Counted from the first letter of the stretch, positions 52,491 through 61,741 are shown. The stretch: DNA of 64,000 nt from Desulfovibrio sp. (GCA_016208105.1 JACQYS010000019.1:140494-204493), one strand, 5' to 3'. A program made the numbers and translations. The notes: a model not told the origin generated them from the sequence alone.

Positions 52491-54119
52491 TTACTTCCCA
52501 AACGGGCAATGCGGGAAGGTGCAACGGGCGCAGTTCATGCAGAACCCTCCATGCCCCATCCGGGCCAAGTCCGCCCGGGTGATGGGAATACCCGCCAGCA
52601 CCCTTGGCAGCAGAAGGTCCAGGCTCGTCACCTCGTGGAAGAGCGCGCAGGCCGGGACGCCCATGACCGGAACAGTCCCGATGCGGCCCACAAGGGTCAT
52701 GTTGCCGGGCAGGACCGGCATTCCGAATATGGCGTCCTGAAGTCCCGCGTCCAGAAGCCCCTGCATGGTCACATCCCCAGGGTCCACGCTCATGCCGGCG
52801 GTTGTCAGGATCAGCCCGCACCCGGCATCGGCGAGTTCCTTCACACCAGCGGCGATGGCTGCGGCATCGTCCGGAGCGAAACGGGTTTCGGTCAACTCCG
52901 AGCCCAGGGAAGCCAACTTCTTGGCCAGCACAGGAGCGAACTTGTCCTCGATGAGACCTGTGAACACCTCGGTGCCGGTGATGAGCGCACCGGCCTTCAC
53001 AGCGCGTAGAGGAAGGACATCCACCAACGGGGCAGTTCCAGCCAGGCGCAGGGCGGTATTGAAAACGTCACTGGAGAGAAAAAGCGGAATGGCCCGCACT
53101 CCCCCCACGGCCTCTCCTTGGCGCACCAGCGTGGCATGGTGGCGAACGGAGAGGGCCACGTCAGCCAAGGCGTTGAGCGCGGCCAGACGGTCCACATCCA
53201 CCGTGAAAAGTCCGTCCCGGGCTGCCAGGAGGGTGATCTTTCCCTCACGAGGCGGCCCCGCCTTCTTAAGTCCGCCCGAAGCGCACAGCAGATCCGCCAG
53301 AGCCACGGCGGCATCGTCTTCATGAACGAACCCATCGCCCGGCCCTTCATCGTCTCCTGCCACATACACATGCATGCGCCCCATCTTCTGAAGCCGGCAG
53401 AGGTCTCCCACCCCGAAGGTCTGGCCGCGCGTGAAGGCGGCACCCTTGGATTTTCCAGGATCGACCTGGGTCATGTCATGCAAGGCCTTGCGCCCCACGG
53501 CCTCTTCCACGGGAACGGACCGAAGCTGCGGACGGGCCGTAGCGCGAATGAAGGGGGTGTCTCCCTTGCAGGCAAGGCACACGCACCCGTGCTTGGCAGG
53601 ATAGGCCTCGCCGCAGGTCGGGCATATGGCGATGGGTCCTTTGGAATTCTTGCCCAGATAGGCTGGAGCCACCTGGACTTCGCTTATCGTCAGAATGGAT
53701 TCGCCGGCCTCGAAAATCTCCTCTCGAAGCCTGTCGGAGTCCTGCTCGTTCTTTGGAGTGCGTTTCAGGAACCAGCCCGCGATCTCCGGGAAAGGACCAA
53801 ACTTGGCCGGGTCCAGAATGGTCCGCACTCCCTGGCCGGTGTATTTATCATAGAGCGTTAGCGCATAGCGCCCGAGATCCTTGATACGCAGCCACCCGTT
53901 GCCTACCGTACAAGGCGTAAACAGTTGTACGGCGTCAGGCAAGCAGGCACCCGTTTCGCATAAGGCCTCGAAAAGCGTGCCCTCTGGCAGCCTTTGCCTG
54001 CACGCGTCCACCATGAAACCGCCCACTATGAGTCCGGGAGCGGCGTAGTTGTGAAACGCGATTATCCGCTCAAGATATTCCTCACGCGTCAGACCGCAGA
54101 CCATCATTTCCATCAGCAT
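52491..54119 (-). CDS. FmdE-like domain fused to a molybdopterin-binding (MoeA/MogA-like) domain
   Basis: The protein (about 542 residues) joins two parts. Residues about 5-180 resemble FmdE, a protein linked to molybdenum/tungsten formylmethanofuran dehydrogenase operons, followed by a zinc-ribbon-like set CPTCGEAYPAKHGCVCLACKG near residue 165. The second half resembles the MoeA/MogA molybdopterin-binding fold, with ALITGTEVFTGLIEDKF, LTTAGMSVDPGDVT and GRIGTVPVMGVPACALFHEVTSLDLLLP (about residues 375-500). It ends CMNCARCTFPHCPFGK, another cysteine cluster. The start was placed at the ATG at 54119. It overlaps the ModE-like regulator by 38 bases. A role in Mo/W cofactor handling is inference from both domains and the neighbour. 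Confidence 0.78.
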   Translation of the reverse strand: MLMEMMVCGLTREEYLERIIAFHNYAAPGLIVGGFMVDACRQRLPEGTLFEALCETGACLPDAVQLFTPCTVGNGWLRIKDLGRYALTLYDKYTGQGVRTILDPAKFGPFPEIAGWFLKRTPKNEQDSDRLREEIFEAGESILTISEVQVAPAYLGKNSKGPIAICPTCGEAYPAKHGCVCLACKGDTPFIRATARPQLRSVPVEEAVGRKALHDMTQVDPGKSKGAAFTRGQTFGVGDLCRLQKMGRMHVYVAGDDEGPGDGFVHEDDAAVALADLLCASGGLKKAGPPREGKITLLAARDGLFTVDVDRLAALNALADVALSVRHHATLVRQGEAVGGVRAIPLFLSSDVFNTALRLAGTAPLVDVLPLRAVKAGALITGTEVFTGLIEDKFAPVLAKKLASLGSELTETRFAPDDAAAIAAGVKELADAGCGLILTTAGMSVDPGDVTMQGLLDAGLQDAIFGMPVLPGNMTLVGRIGTVPVMGVPACALFHEVTSLDLLLPRVLAGIPITRADLARMGHGGFCMNCARCTFPHCPFGK

Positions 54120-54489
54120 GCATGCCCCCCGGCGCATCGAATGGTTTCACCGGCCAGGGGAATGCCGCCCCGGCCTTTTTCAGGGCGTATGACTCCACAT
54201 CGGCGTGCCAATCCCGAAACGATTGAGCCAACCGCTCGCCAAGCGGGGTGAGCACAAACCCTCGATGCCCCCTGGATTTTTCCACCAGCGCTTCGCCAGC
54301 CATTGCCTCACTGGCCTTCAACCTTCCCCAGGCAGCCCGGTAGGACATGTTCATGGCCTTGGCCGCCTGGTTCAAGGAGCCTGACTCCTGGATCCGCAGT
54401 AACAGTTCCGCCCGCCCGAGCCCCATGAGCATGCCGCCAGGAGTTTCGAGCCACAGGTGGATGCGTAGCGTGGGACTGACTGTTTCCAT
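54082..54489 (-). CDS. ModE-like winged-helix regulator (DNA-binding domain only)
   Basis: The 135-residue protein matches the N-terminal domain of the molybdate regulator ModE: GLGRAELLLRIQESGSLNQAAKAMNMSYRAAWGRLKASEAM... (LysR-type winged helix, about residues 25-70) and GHRGFVLTPLGERLAQSF near residue 94. The C-terminal TOBE molybdate-binding domains of E. coli ModE are missing, so the sensor must lie in the short C-terminus or in the partner protein. Sulfate reducers have similar tungstate-responsive regulators (TunR type); that link is from memory. It overlaps the FmdE/MoeA gene and is preceded by a paired repeat (54511-54543). Confidence 0.83.
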   Translation of the reverse strand: METVSPTLRIHLWLETPGGMLMGLGRAELLLRIQESGSLNQAAKAMNMSYRAAWGRLKASEAMAGEALVEKSRGHRGFVLTPLGERLAQSFRDWHADVESYALKKAGAAFPWPVKPFDAPGGMHADGNDGLRSDA

Positions 54490-54510
54490 TTCTCCCTCTC
54501 TATGCCATTT

Positions 54511-54543
54511 CTAACATATCTGTGCTTAGACTAACATAAATGT
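54511..54543. promoter_or_regulatory. Paired 13-base direct repeat, probable regulator operator
   Basis: CTAACATATCTGT (54511-54523) and CTAACATAAATGT (54531-54543) differ at two positions and are exactly 20 bases apart, that is, two helical turns on the same face. Each contains a short palindrome (ACA-N4-TGT). They lie 22 bases before the ModE-like gene, between it and the divergent MATE gene, where an operator would be expected. Confidence 0.6.
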
Positions 54544-54601
54544 AGCCTCTTGCACAATCCCCGTTGACCCGGAGCACGGCCTTACGTACCCCTGGACCGC
54601 C

Positions 54602-55975
54602 ATGAACCTCGACATGTCGAGCCCCTACCGTTCCATCTGGCGCCTGACCTGGCCGCAGATACTTATGATGGTCTTCCAGTTCCTCATCGGGGTGGCGGAC
54701 GTGTACGTCTGCGGCCGCATCGGCCGCGAGGCCCAGGCCGCAATGGGGCTGGTGAGCCAGGCTCTCTTTTTTTTCCTGACAGTGGCCATTGCTGTGGCCA
54801 ACGGGTCGGTGGCCGCGCTCAGCCAGTCGCTTGGTGCTGGCAAGACGCTCCGGGCAACGCGCTTCGGGGGCCTATGCCTGCTCTCCGGAGTGGTCCTGTC
54901 CGGCGTAATCCTTGTGGGCGGCCTTTTGTCCAGGGACGTATTTCTAACGCTCCTAAACGTGCCGGCGGATGTTTACGGACCAGCCAGAGACATTCTCAAT
55001 CTTTTTTTGTGGCTTTTGCCCATCAACTATCTGTTCCTCATCACCAATGCGGTGCTGCGCTCCCACAAGCTGGTGATGGCCCCCCTCTACGCTTTGGCGT
55101 TCTCTTGCGCCTTGAACGCCTGGCTTGATTTCGGGCTCGGGCTTGGCTGGTGGGGGATGCCAAACCTCGGTTACATGGGGGTGGCTTGGTCCACGTTCTG
55201 GGCCATGACCGGCGGGCTCCTCTTGAACCTGGCGCTACTGGCCAGGGCCCGGCTGATCACGCGAGCCATGATCCCTGCCTGGCGATGGGCCAGGGTGGCC
55301 TGGCGATACATCTTCAGGGTGGCCTGGCCTTCGGGCTTCATGCAGGTGGTCTGGCACACGGGATACCTGGTGCTCCTGGCCATCACGGGGGGCCTTCCCG
55401 CAGGAGGCGTGGAGGCTTTGGCCGGCTTCGCCGGGGGTTCTAGGATCGAATCGGTCATTTTTCTCCCCGCATTCGCTTTCAACCTGACTGCTTCGATCCT
55501 GGTGGGACATGCTCTCGGCATGGGCGACGCGGCCGAGGCCAAACGCATGGGATACCGGGTTTGGGGCCTGGGCATGGTCAGCATGAGCATCATGTCCGTG
55601 TGCCTCTGGCCTTTTCTGCCAGAGCTCTCATGGTCATTCACGTCCGACCCCGCCGTTGCTGCCCAGTCCGAGAGCTACCTTCGCTACAACCTGCTGGCAG
55701 TGCCCTTCACGTGCACCAGCATGATCCTGGCGGGAGCTTTGACCGGGGCCGGGGCCACGGTATACAATTTGATCGTCTTCGGGGTGTCCATATGGGGGGT
55801 GCGTTTGCCCGTGGCCTGGTGGCTCGGCTGGAAGGTCTGGGGCACAGCCGACGGAGTGTGGCTTTCCATGCTGGTTTCCCAGATGTTTCAGGCAACGGTC
55901 CTGCTTGGGGTGTATCAACTCAAGAACTGGGCCCGTTTTTCCATGATACGAATCAGGACTGAACGTGAACAATAG
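54602..55975 (+). CDS. MATE-family efflux transporter
   Basis: The 457-residue protein has 12 predicted membrane segments and the MATE pattern: an N-terminal half beginning MNLDMSSPYRSIWRLTWPQILMMVFQFLIGVADVYVCGRIG, VAIAVANGSVAALSQSLGAGK near residue 62, and a second half with GGLPAGGVEALAGFAGGSRIES and ILVGHALGMGDAAEAKRMGYR. MATE proteins export cationic drugs or metabolites with sodium or protons. It overlaps the DUF2156 gene by 11 bases. Confidence 0.93.
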   Translation: MNLDMSSPYRSIWRLTWPQILMMVFQFLIGVADVYVCGRIGREAQAAMGLVSQALFFFLTVAIAVANGSVAALSQSLGAGKTLRATRFGGLCLLSGVVLSGVILVGGLLSRDVFLTLLNVPADVYGPARDILNLFLWLLPINYLFLITNAVLRSHKLVMAPLYALAFSCALNAWLDFGLGLGWWGMPNLGYMGVAWSTFWAMTGGLLLNLALLARARLITRAMIPAWRWARVAWRYIFRVAWPSGFMQVVWHTGYLVLLAITGGLPAGGVEALAGFAGGSRIESVIFLPAFAFNLTASILVGHALGMGDAAEAKRMGYRVWGLGMVSMSIMSVCLWPFLPELSWSFTSDPAVAAQSESYLRYNLLAVPFTCTSMILAGALTGAGATVYNLIVFGVSIWGVRLPVAWWLGWKVWGTADGVWLSMLVSQMFQATVLLGVYQLKNWARFSMIRIRTEREQ

Positions 55976-56843
55976 AGCTTACATTCCTCTCTCCCTGGAT
56001 GGCAGGGACGAATACCTGGTCCGGCTGGCCGCCTGCCCGCAGAAGGTATCGGATTATTCCTTCGCCAACCTCTGGGGATGGTGCGAGGAATACGGCCTGG
56101 AGTGGTCATTCGGGGATTCCCATGTCTGGCTGCGTCAGACGAAACCCTCGGTAGTCTACTGGGCTCCGGTAGGACCTTGGGAAACCGTGGATTGGAGCCG
56201 CTGCCCGACACTGGCCAAGGGCGGTGACTTCATCCGCGTCCCTGAACGTCTGACCGAGATCTGGGAGGCGGCATTGCCAGGGCGCGTTATGGCCAAAGAA
56301 GCCAGGGAGCACTGGGATTACGTCTATTCCGTACAGGAATTGGTGAAGCTCTCAGGCAACCGGTTCCACAAGAAAAAGAACCTGTTGGCCCAGTTTTCCC
56401 GGGGGTACGACTTTGAGTATCATCCCCTCACCGCGGACTGCATCGAGGAAGTACTCCAGATGCAGCTCGAATGGTGCCAATGGCGCGAAGCTGAATGCGA
56501 CGCCACCCTCAAGGCGGAGAACCGGGCTATCGCCCGCGTGGTAAAGGACTGGGACCGCCTCACCAACCTGCTGGGTGGGGCAATCCGGGTGGATGGCCGG
56601 ATGATTGCGTACACCGTGGCCGAAGCCCTGGATGACTCCATGCTAGTCATACACTTCGAGAAGGGCCACACCGGCTTCAAGGGGGTCTACCAGGCAATCA
56701 ACCAGATGTTTCTGGAGACCCAGGGACAGGGGTTCGAATACGTCAACCGTGAGCAGGACCTCGGCGACGAAGGTCTGCGCAAGGCGAAAACAAGTTATAA
56801 TCCGACGCTTTTTTTAAAGAAAAACGCGGTACAAATAGCATAA
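55965..56843 (+). CDS. DUF2156 (phosphatidylglycerol lysyltransferase C-terminal-like) protein
   Basis: The 292-residue protein resembles DUF2156/LPG_synthase_C, a tandem GNAT-fold domain found in MprF and in stand-alone bacterial proteins. Visible signatures are VSDYSFANLWGWCEEYGLEW near residue 28, the central RFHKKKNLLAQFSRGYDFEY near residue 130, and the C-terminal YQAINQMFLETQGQGFEYVNREQDLGDEGLRKAKTSYNP, typical of DUF2156. No membrane domain is present, so it is a cytosolic aminoacyl- or acyl-transferase-like protein of unknown substrate. It starts with GTG at 55965, overlapping the MATE stop region, so the two are translationally coupled. Confidence 0.85.
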   Translation: MNNRAYIPLSLDGRDEYLVRLAACPQKVSDYSFANLWGWCEEYGLEWSFGDSHVWLRQTKPSVVYWAPVGPWETVDWSRCPTLAKGGDFIRVPERLTEIWEAALPGRVMAKEAREHWDYVYSVQELVKLSGNRFHKKKNLLAQFSRGYDFEYHPLTADCIEEVLQMQLEWCQWREAECDATLKAENRAIARVVKDWDRLTNLLGGAIRVDGRMIAYTVAEALDDSMLVIHFEKGHTGFKGVYQAINQMFLETQGQGFEYVNREQDLGDEGLRKAKTSYNPTLFLKKNAVQIA

Positions 56844-56941
56844 CTGGGAACGCAGCTATTATAATAGATGAACTATCTTTTAGTAGCCAGCTGCCTAACC
56901 TCGCGTTATACGCCCCCCAATCTCACTCGAGGAGGACGGTC

Positions 56942-57421
56942 GTGAAACACATGGCCAGATTGATACTTCTAGTTTTTTGCCTGCAATTGCTCGCGGCCTG
57001 CGCTGATGACGGAACCATCCGCAAGCGTGATGTGGGAATGGTTGTTGGAGGTGCCGGCGGAGCCGTAGCCGGACAGGCCATCGGAGGCAACGATCCAGCG
57101 GGCCGGGTCATGGGAACGATCCTGGGTGTAATCGTGGGAGCGGCCGTCGGCGGTTACATAGGCAGCCTCTGGGATGACTACGACCGCAAGCAGGCGGCCT
57201 ATACCCTGGAAAACGCCCGGGACAACAGGCCTGTTTCCTGGCGCAACCCCAACACCAACAGCGAAAACACCATGACCCCCGTTCGCACCTACTATGAACC
57301 CGCTGGCACACCCTGCCGCGAGTTCACCCAAACCATCTACATCGACGGGAAAAAGGAAGTTGGGCGGGGCACCGCTTGTCGCCAGCCGGACGGAACCTGG
57401 CGCATCACCAACATGCAGTAA
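56942..57421 (+). CDS. Glycine-zipper 2TM-type lipoprotein (17 kDa antigen-like)
   Basis: The 159-residue protein has a lipoprotein signal peptide (lipobox LLAAC near residue 20) and a glycine-zipper stretch (VGMVVGGAGGAVAGQAIGG ... GTILGVIVGAAVGGYIG, about residues 32-76) like the Rickettsia 17 kDa antigen and related outer-membrane lipoproteins. The C-terminal half (about residues 100-159) resembles the globular domain of these proteins, with two cysteines (PCREF, TACRQ). It starts at GTG 56942 with GAGGAGG upstream. A TATAAT-like -10 (about 56858) lies 80 bases before. Confidence 0.87.
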   Translation: MKHMARLILLVFCLQLLAACADDGTIRKRDVGMVVGGAGGAVAGQAIGGNDPAGRVMGTILGVIVGAAVGGYIGSLWDDYDRKQAAYTLENARDNRPVSWRNPNTNSENTMTPVRTYYEPAGTPCREFTQTIYIDGKKEVGRGTACRQPDGTWRITNMQ

Positions 57422-57426
57422 TCTTC

Positions 57427-57463
57427 AGCGCTCGCCGCATGCACGGAGTATGTGGCGAGCGCT
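57427..57463 (+). terminator. Hairpin after the lipoprotein gene
   Basis: AGCGCTCGCC (57427-57436) pairs perfectly with GGCGAGCGCT (57454-57463), a 10-bp stem with a 17-base loop, followed by a C-rich stretch and then TTGTTTT. The T-run is displaced, so terminator strength is uncertain. Confidence 0.55.
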
Positions 57464-57529
57464 CCCACTCCCCCTTGTTTTCGGAGCCGACTGACGGTAT
57501 TATTTTAAAAATTTCCCAGGGCGGCACAC

Positions 57530-58465
57530 ATGAGTCGTACGCTGTCGCGCTTGCTCACTTTCCTGGGTATCCGCCAGGAACCAATCGGCCCTTCGGTCAC
57601 TCGGTCCCTCGAACTGGCCGCTTCCCAACAGGCGCTTTTCCAACTGGAAATTCAGCATGGCAAGACCCAGTGCCACCACTATTTGAATTTCTCAAAGCTC
57701 ACACAGGACGGATTGGAACTGATACCCTCAGACCTGTCCTTTTCTGTGCCACAAAATTGGCTGAACAAGACCTTTCTCTTCAAATACCTCGTCGAAACTG
57801 ACCAGACCAAGCCTCCTCTGCTTCATAAATTTCAGAGCGCCATTCTTGGAGTTTCCAAGAATCAACGCATCACCATTGCCCTGCCGCACGACATTATCGT
57901 CCTTGAGCAGCGCAGGAATGTCCGCATTCGACTCCACCGCAGACACATGCCCCATATGGCCATTTGGGGGGTTCACAAGAATTTCGGAGAAACCAAAGGG
58001 CTCACCCTCAAGCACCACCTCATACTGGACCTTTCCCCTGCCATCGAGGAAACCGCGCAAACGCTTAAAAACATTTCCGCCGGCGGTATGCGCTTGAGCA
58101 TATGCCCGGAGGTGCTTTCAAAAAACAAGGAGCGGTTTGAAGAGGGCCGTAAACTTATTGTGCAACTTGTTTTCTCAGGCTCACCCTCCCCAAATGCTAA
58201 ACACCTGCTGCTTTCCAAAATCTGCAACGTTCGCATTAAACCAGGCGAGAGACCTGAGTTTGGAATTCAATTCCTGGCATCGAGGGTCCACACGCCGCAC
58301 GCCCATTGGCAGGAATTGGGAAATGACGGCTGTGAACGCCTTGCCCGCGTAGTCCACTCTCTCCAAATGCAATACTACGCTGAAATCAAACAACGTCTTG
58401 CAATACAGGAAGGAACAATTTCTGTCGCTCTGCGGCAGGGGCTTCGTCCAAGAGGAAGAACGTAA
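57530..58465 (+). CDS. PilZ-domain cyclic-di-GMP receptor (first tandem copy)
   Basis: The 311-residue protein has an N-terminal YcgR-like domain (about residues 25-125) and a PilZ domain. The cyclic-di-GMP-binding residues are present: RRNVR at 128-132 (RxxxR) and NISAGG at 181-186 (NxSxxG). It ends FGIQFLASR and a helical tail. No membrane segment is seen. It is closely related to the next gene, so the pair is a tandem duplication. GGGCGGCACAC precedes the ATG and recurs, nearly identical, before the second copy. Confidence 0.92.
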   Translation: MSRTLSRLLTFLGIRQEPIGPSVTRSLELAASQQALFQLEIQHGKTQCHHYLNFSKLTQDGLELIPSDLSFSVPQNWLNKTFLFKYLVETDQTKPPLLHKFQSAILGVSKNQRITIALPHDIIVLEQRRNVRIRLHRRHMPHMAIWGVHKNFGETKGLTLKHHLILDLSPAIEETAQTLKNISAGGMRLSICPEVLSKNKERFEEGRKLIVQLVFSGSPSPNAKHLLLSKICNVRIKPGERPEFGIQFLASRVHTPHAHWQELGNDGCERLARVVHSLQMQYYAEIKQRLAIQEGTISVALRQGLRPRGRT

Positions 58466-58548
58466 TGGATCCCACCCCTAGGCATAAAATATTACACCCG
58501 TATTCTTAGCACCTTGTAACGATTCTTCAAATTGACTCAAGCGGGTGC

Positions 58549-58577
58549 TTGACATGCATATCTCCGAGTCGTAGTTT
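58549..58577 (+). promoter_or_regulatory. Candidate promoter of the second PilZ gene
   Basis: TTGACA (58549-58554), a 17-base spacer and TAGTTT (58572-58577) lie 43 bases before the second PilZ ATG. The perfect -35 and correct spacing make this one of the better promoter candidates in the window, and it would let the two copies be expressed separately. Confidence 0.55.
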
Positions 58578-58619
58578 TTAAGAACAATTTCACGTTCCGA
58601 TATTCTCCGGGCGGCACAT

Positions 58620-59564
58620 ATGCGTAGTTCGATGTCGCGCTTTTTCAGGAATTTCGGTCTGCACTTTGCAAACCCAAGTACCTCCGTCACTCCAGCGCTT
58701 GAAATAGCGCTTGAGCAACGGGCTCTTTTCCAATTGGAAGTCCCCCTGGAAAAGGATCGCAACCTTTTCCAGCATCTAAACATCCAGGCTCTTGCATCCG
58801 AAGAAGTCATCCTCATGTCTCCGAGTCCTTTCTTCACGGCTCCGGAGAACTGGGAGGGCAAGACCTTTCGGTTCAGATTCCTCACTCGGCCCCATCCGTC
58901 AGAGCCGCCACAACTGCACATGTTCAAGGGGAAAATCACCCGCGTGGGCAAAGATGCCCAAACCATCAGCGTAACACTTCCCAAGGACATCCTGATCATT
59001 GAGCAGAGGCGGAACGTCCGGATAAAACCCGTCCGCAAACACCTTCCGCAGATGGTCATCTGGGGTGTTCACAAGGACCATGACGCCACCGACGGTGTGA
59101 GGCTGAACCACAGGGTCATCTTGGAATTGAATTCCAACGACGATGAAACCGCCAAATCCGTGAAGAACATCTCAGCAGGAGGGATACGCCTGACTGTCCC
59201 CTCGCAGATTCTGTCGCGCAACAAAGAATGGCTGGGCGAGGGGCGCAAGCTCATTGTGCAGCTTGTCTTCCAATCGTCTGACCGGGCAAAAGCTTCGCGA
59301 CACATGTATGTGGCTAAAATAGTCAATGCTCGCACCGAAGGGACCACCCGGCCGGAATTTGGCATTCAGTTCCTGGCCTCCAGGGTGAGTGATCCAAATC
59401 CGAGGTGGAAAAAACTCGAGGAATCCGGGTGTGAAGACCTGGCGCGGCTCATCCAGGCCATGCAGGTGCAGTATCACACCGAAGCGAAGCAGATTCCCAC
59501 CCCCAGGGGAGGGGGGCTTTCGACAAAAACTCCAGTCCCGCCTCGGCAACGCGGCAACGCATAA
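58620..59564 (+). CDS. PilZ-domain cyclic-di-GMP receptor (second tandem copy)
   Basis: The 314-residue protein is a paralogue of the preceding gene, matching it along the whole length (for example IEQRRNVRIKP versus LEQRRNVRIRL, IWGVHKDHD versus IWGVHKNFG, VKNISAGGIRL versus LKNISAGGMRL, FGIQFLASRV in both). The PilZ residues are RRNVR at 130-134 and NISAGG at 183-188. The ATG at 58620 is kept because the same GGGCGGCACA leader stands directly before it as in the first copy; MSRFFR at 58632 is the alternative. It is followed by a proline-rich tail. Confidence 0.92.
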   Translation: MRSSMSRFFRNFGLHFANPSTSVTPALEIALEQRALFQLEVPLEKDRNLFQHLNIQALASEEVILMSPSPFFTAPENWEGKTFRFRFLTRPHPSEPPQLHMFKGKITRVGKDAQTISVTLPKDILIIEQRRNVRIKPVRKHLPQMVIWGVHKDHDATDGVRLNHRVILELNSNDDETAKSVKNISAGGIRLTVPSQILSRNKEWLGEGRKLIVQLVFQSSDRAKASRHMYVAKIVNARTEGTTRPEFGIQFLASRVSDPNPRWKKLEESGCEDLARLIQAMQVQYHTEAKQIPTPRGGGLSTKTPVPPRQRGNA

Positions 59565-59600
59565 GCTGAGGCAGACCGGAAGCCTCCTTTTAGACCGGGG

Positions 59601-59816
59601 TTATTTTTTAACTGGCCCTTCTTGTCCTGTCAGGTGGTTCATTGCGTACCCTCCCTGGTAGACAACGCCTGTCGAGGTATCCAACACAAACTCCAGATCA
59701 CCGTCCCGGAAGTAGGCATACCTTCCGACGCTGCGCCCTTCCAGGTACGCCCACAAAAAGAGGGCCAGCAAGACAAGTATCGCTCCCTTGAAATACACAT
59801 CGAATTTGCTGTTCAT
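59601..59816 (-). CDS. Small single-pass membrane protein
   Basis: The 71-residue protein has one transmembrane segment (about residues 9-25, FKGAILVLLALFLWAYL) and a short polar C-terminal part (YFRDGDLEFVLDTSTGVVYQGG). A strong GGAGG stands 6 bases before the ATG at 59816, which supports a real gene. I do not recognise the family. It lies alone between the PilZ gene (tail to tail) and the NifA-type gene. Confidence 0.7.
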   Translation of the reverse strand: MNSKFDVYFKGAILVLLALFLWAYLEGRSVGRYAYFRDGDLEFVLDTSTGVVYQGGYAMNHLTGQEGPVKK

Positions 59817-59983
59817 GATGTCCTCCCAGGCGTGGGATGAACTTGTCCGGGCATGCGGTCAAGAGCCGTCCCCTGCTTGCTGTTGCCCACCAGCTCCATC
59901 CTTGCCCGGAATACATCAACTTTGTGCAATAAAGAATTCGAGCAGAGCCCTCATCGTCAACTCTCTCGCCTACCCCGGCATGG

Positions 59984-61540
59984 CTATTCCATTCCCAGGG
60001 AGGGCTCCCGGCCCTTCTTCTCGTCGATCATGCGTTCAAGCCCGAATTTCTTGATGCGATACCCCATCTGACGAAGCGTCAAGCCAAGCTCCCTGGCTGC
60101 CCGGGACTGGATCCAGCCGTGCCGTTCAAGGGCCGCTACCACCTCGCGTTTTTCCATGTCCTTCAAGCTGCCAAGGCCCTCCTGGTGGACAGGAACCACG
60201 GGTTTTCCTGTCGTGAAAAAATAAGGAGGGATATCCCCCAGATCGATGCGCTCGTCCTCCACCATGATGGAAAGCCTCTCCACCAGGTTCTCCATTTCGC
60301 GAACGTTCCCCGGCCAATCGTACCTGACCAGGGCATCCAATGCGCGGGGTGAAAAGGAGAGCCTGCGCCCATATTCGCGGGAGAGCTTGTCCAGAAAATG
60401 GTTGAGCAGAGCCGGAATGTCTTCCCTGCGTTCTCTAAGCGACGGCACGAGCACGGGAAAGACGTTCAGGCGGTAGAAGAGGTCCTCCCGGAACTCGCCC
60501 AGGGTTACTGCCTCGGCCAGATCGCGGTTGGTGGCCGCAATGATGCGCACGTCCACCTTCCGGGTTTTGGAGCCACCCAGACGTTCAAATTCGCGTTCCT
60601 GCAGGAACCGCAGCAGTTTGGACTGGATGCCAGGGGAAAGCTCCCCAATTTCATCCAAGAAGATTGTTCCCTTATCAGCCTCCTCGAACCGGCCGGGCTT
60701 GGGAGCCGCCGCTCCGGTGAAGGCCCCCTTTTCGTAGCCGAAAAGCTCCGACTCCAGCAGATTCTCTGGAATGGCCGCGCAGTTGACCTTGATGAAGGAG
60801 TACTTGGCCCGGTCCGACAGTTCGTGGATCATGCGCGCGGTAAGCGTCTTGCCGGTGCCGGATTCGCCGAGCAAGAGCACCGTTGCCCTGGTAGGCGCCA
60901 CCTTTTCAATCATCTGGTGCACGCGGGTCATGGGCTGGCTCTGACCGACGATGAAGAACCTCTGGTAGGTCTTGGAAAGTTTGACGCGAAGCGACAGATT
61001 CTCCCGCCTGAGGTGCTCTTCTCTGGCTCGCACCTGCTTGCCCAGTTGCACGAACTGGCTGATGAGCGCGGTGACTATCGAGAGGAAGCGCACATCCTCC
61101 TCGTAGGACACATCCTCCCCGAACAGACGGTCCACGGTAAGCACGCCCACGGTTTGACCCTTGAGCGAGATGGGAACGCCCAGAAATGCGATGCGTCCAC
61201 GCTCAAGACGCCTGGCCCCGGTACGATCCAGAAACAGCGGCTCCTTGGAGATGTCCGGCACCACAAAGGGTTTCCCTGTCTGGAAGATGCGCCCGGTAAC
61301 GCCCTCGTCGAGTTTGTAGACTCCCCGCTTCTTCTCCTCGGCCGTGAGCCCGTGGGAAGCGCGGATGGAGAGCAGGTTCGTCTCCTCGTCCAGGAGCGTG
61401 AGCGTGGCCCGCTTCATCTCCAAGGTGTCCGAGAGTATGCGCAGAATATCTCCCAAAGTCTGGTCCAGATCCAGGGCCTGACCGATTATTTGCGAGATCT
61501 CGTAAAGGACCTTCAATTCAAGCTGGCTGACAGTGTTCAT
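59984..61540 (-). CDS. NifA-family sigma54-dependent transcriptional activator
   Basis: The 518-residue protein has a GAF sensor domain (about residues 10-165), a sigma54-interacting AAA+ domain with Walker A GESGTGKT at 225-232 and the loop GAFTGA at 272-277, and a C-terminal Fis-type helix-turn-helix ([19 protein letters not shown]). This layout is that of NifA, which activates nitrogen-fixation genes. The cysteine motif of oxygen-sensitive NifA between AAA+ and HTH is absent. No nif gene is visible here, so the targets are uncertain. The start was set at the ATG at 61540 ([16 protein letters not shown]); upstream in-frame starts lack ribosome-binding sites. Confidence 0.87.
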   Translation of the reverse strand: MNTVSQLELKVLYEISQIIGQALDLDQTLGDILRILSDTLEMKRATLTLLDEETNLLSIRASHGLTAEEKKRGVYKLDEGVTGRIFQTGKPFVVPDISKEPLFLDRTGARRLERGRIAFLGVPISLKGQTVGVLTVDRLFGEDVSYEEDVRFLSIVTALISQFVQLGKQVRAREEHLRRENLSLRVKLSKTYQRFFIVGQSQPMTRVHQMIEKVAPTRATVLLLGESGTGKTLTARMIHELSDRAKYSFIKVNCAAIPENLLESELFGYEKGAFTGAAAPKPGRFEEADKGTIFLDEIGELSPGIQSKLLRFLQEREFERLGGSKTRKVDVRIIAATNRDLAEAVTLGEFREDLFYRLNVFPVLVPSLRERREDIPALLNHFLDKLSREYGRRLSFSPRALDALVRYDWPGNVREMENLVERLSIMVEDERIDLGDIPPYFFTTGKPVVPVHQEGLGSLKDMEKREVVAALERHGWIQSRAARELGLTLRQMGYRIKKFGLERMIDEKKGREPSLGME

Positions 61541-61741
61541 GACTTTCCCGGGCGAGTATTTGCGGGCCACGTTCATTATCGCAGCCTTTTTGCCCGAGGA
61601 AAGAGTAACTACAAAATTGTTAACTGGCAATCACGAAATAGCTGAAAGCTTCATTTTTCGAGATTTGACGCCGTAAAGCACATGCCAATGCCAGTCTTTA
61701 GAAGCGCTTTGCGACTCAAAAAAATTTTACGAAAACGTTAA

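Noticed and set aside
60398-61645. Plus-strand open frame (415 codons) opposite the NifA-type gene
   Set aside because: Shadow of a gene with clear GAF, AAA+ and HTH motifs.
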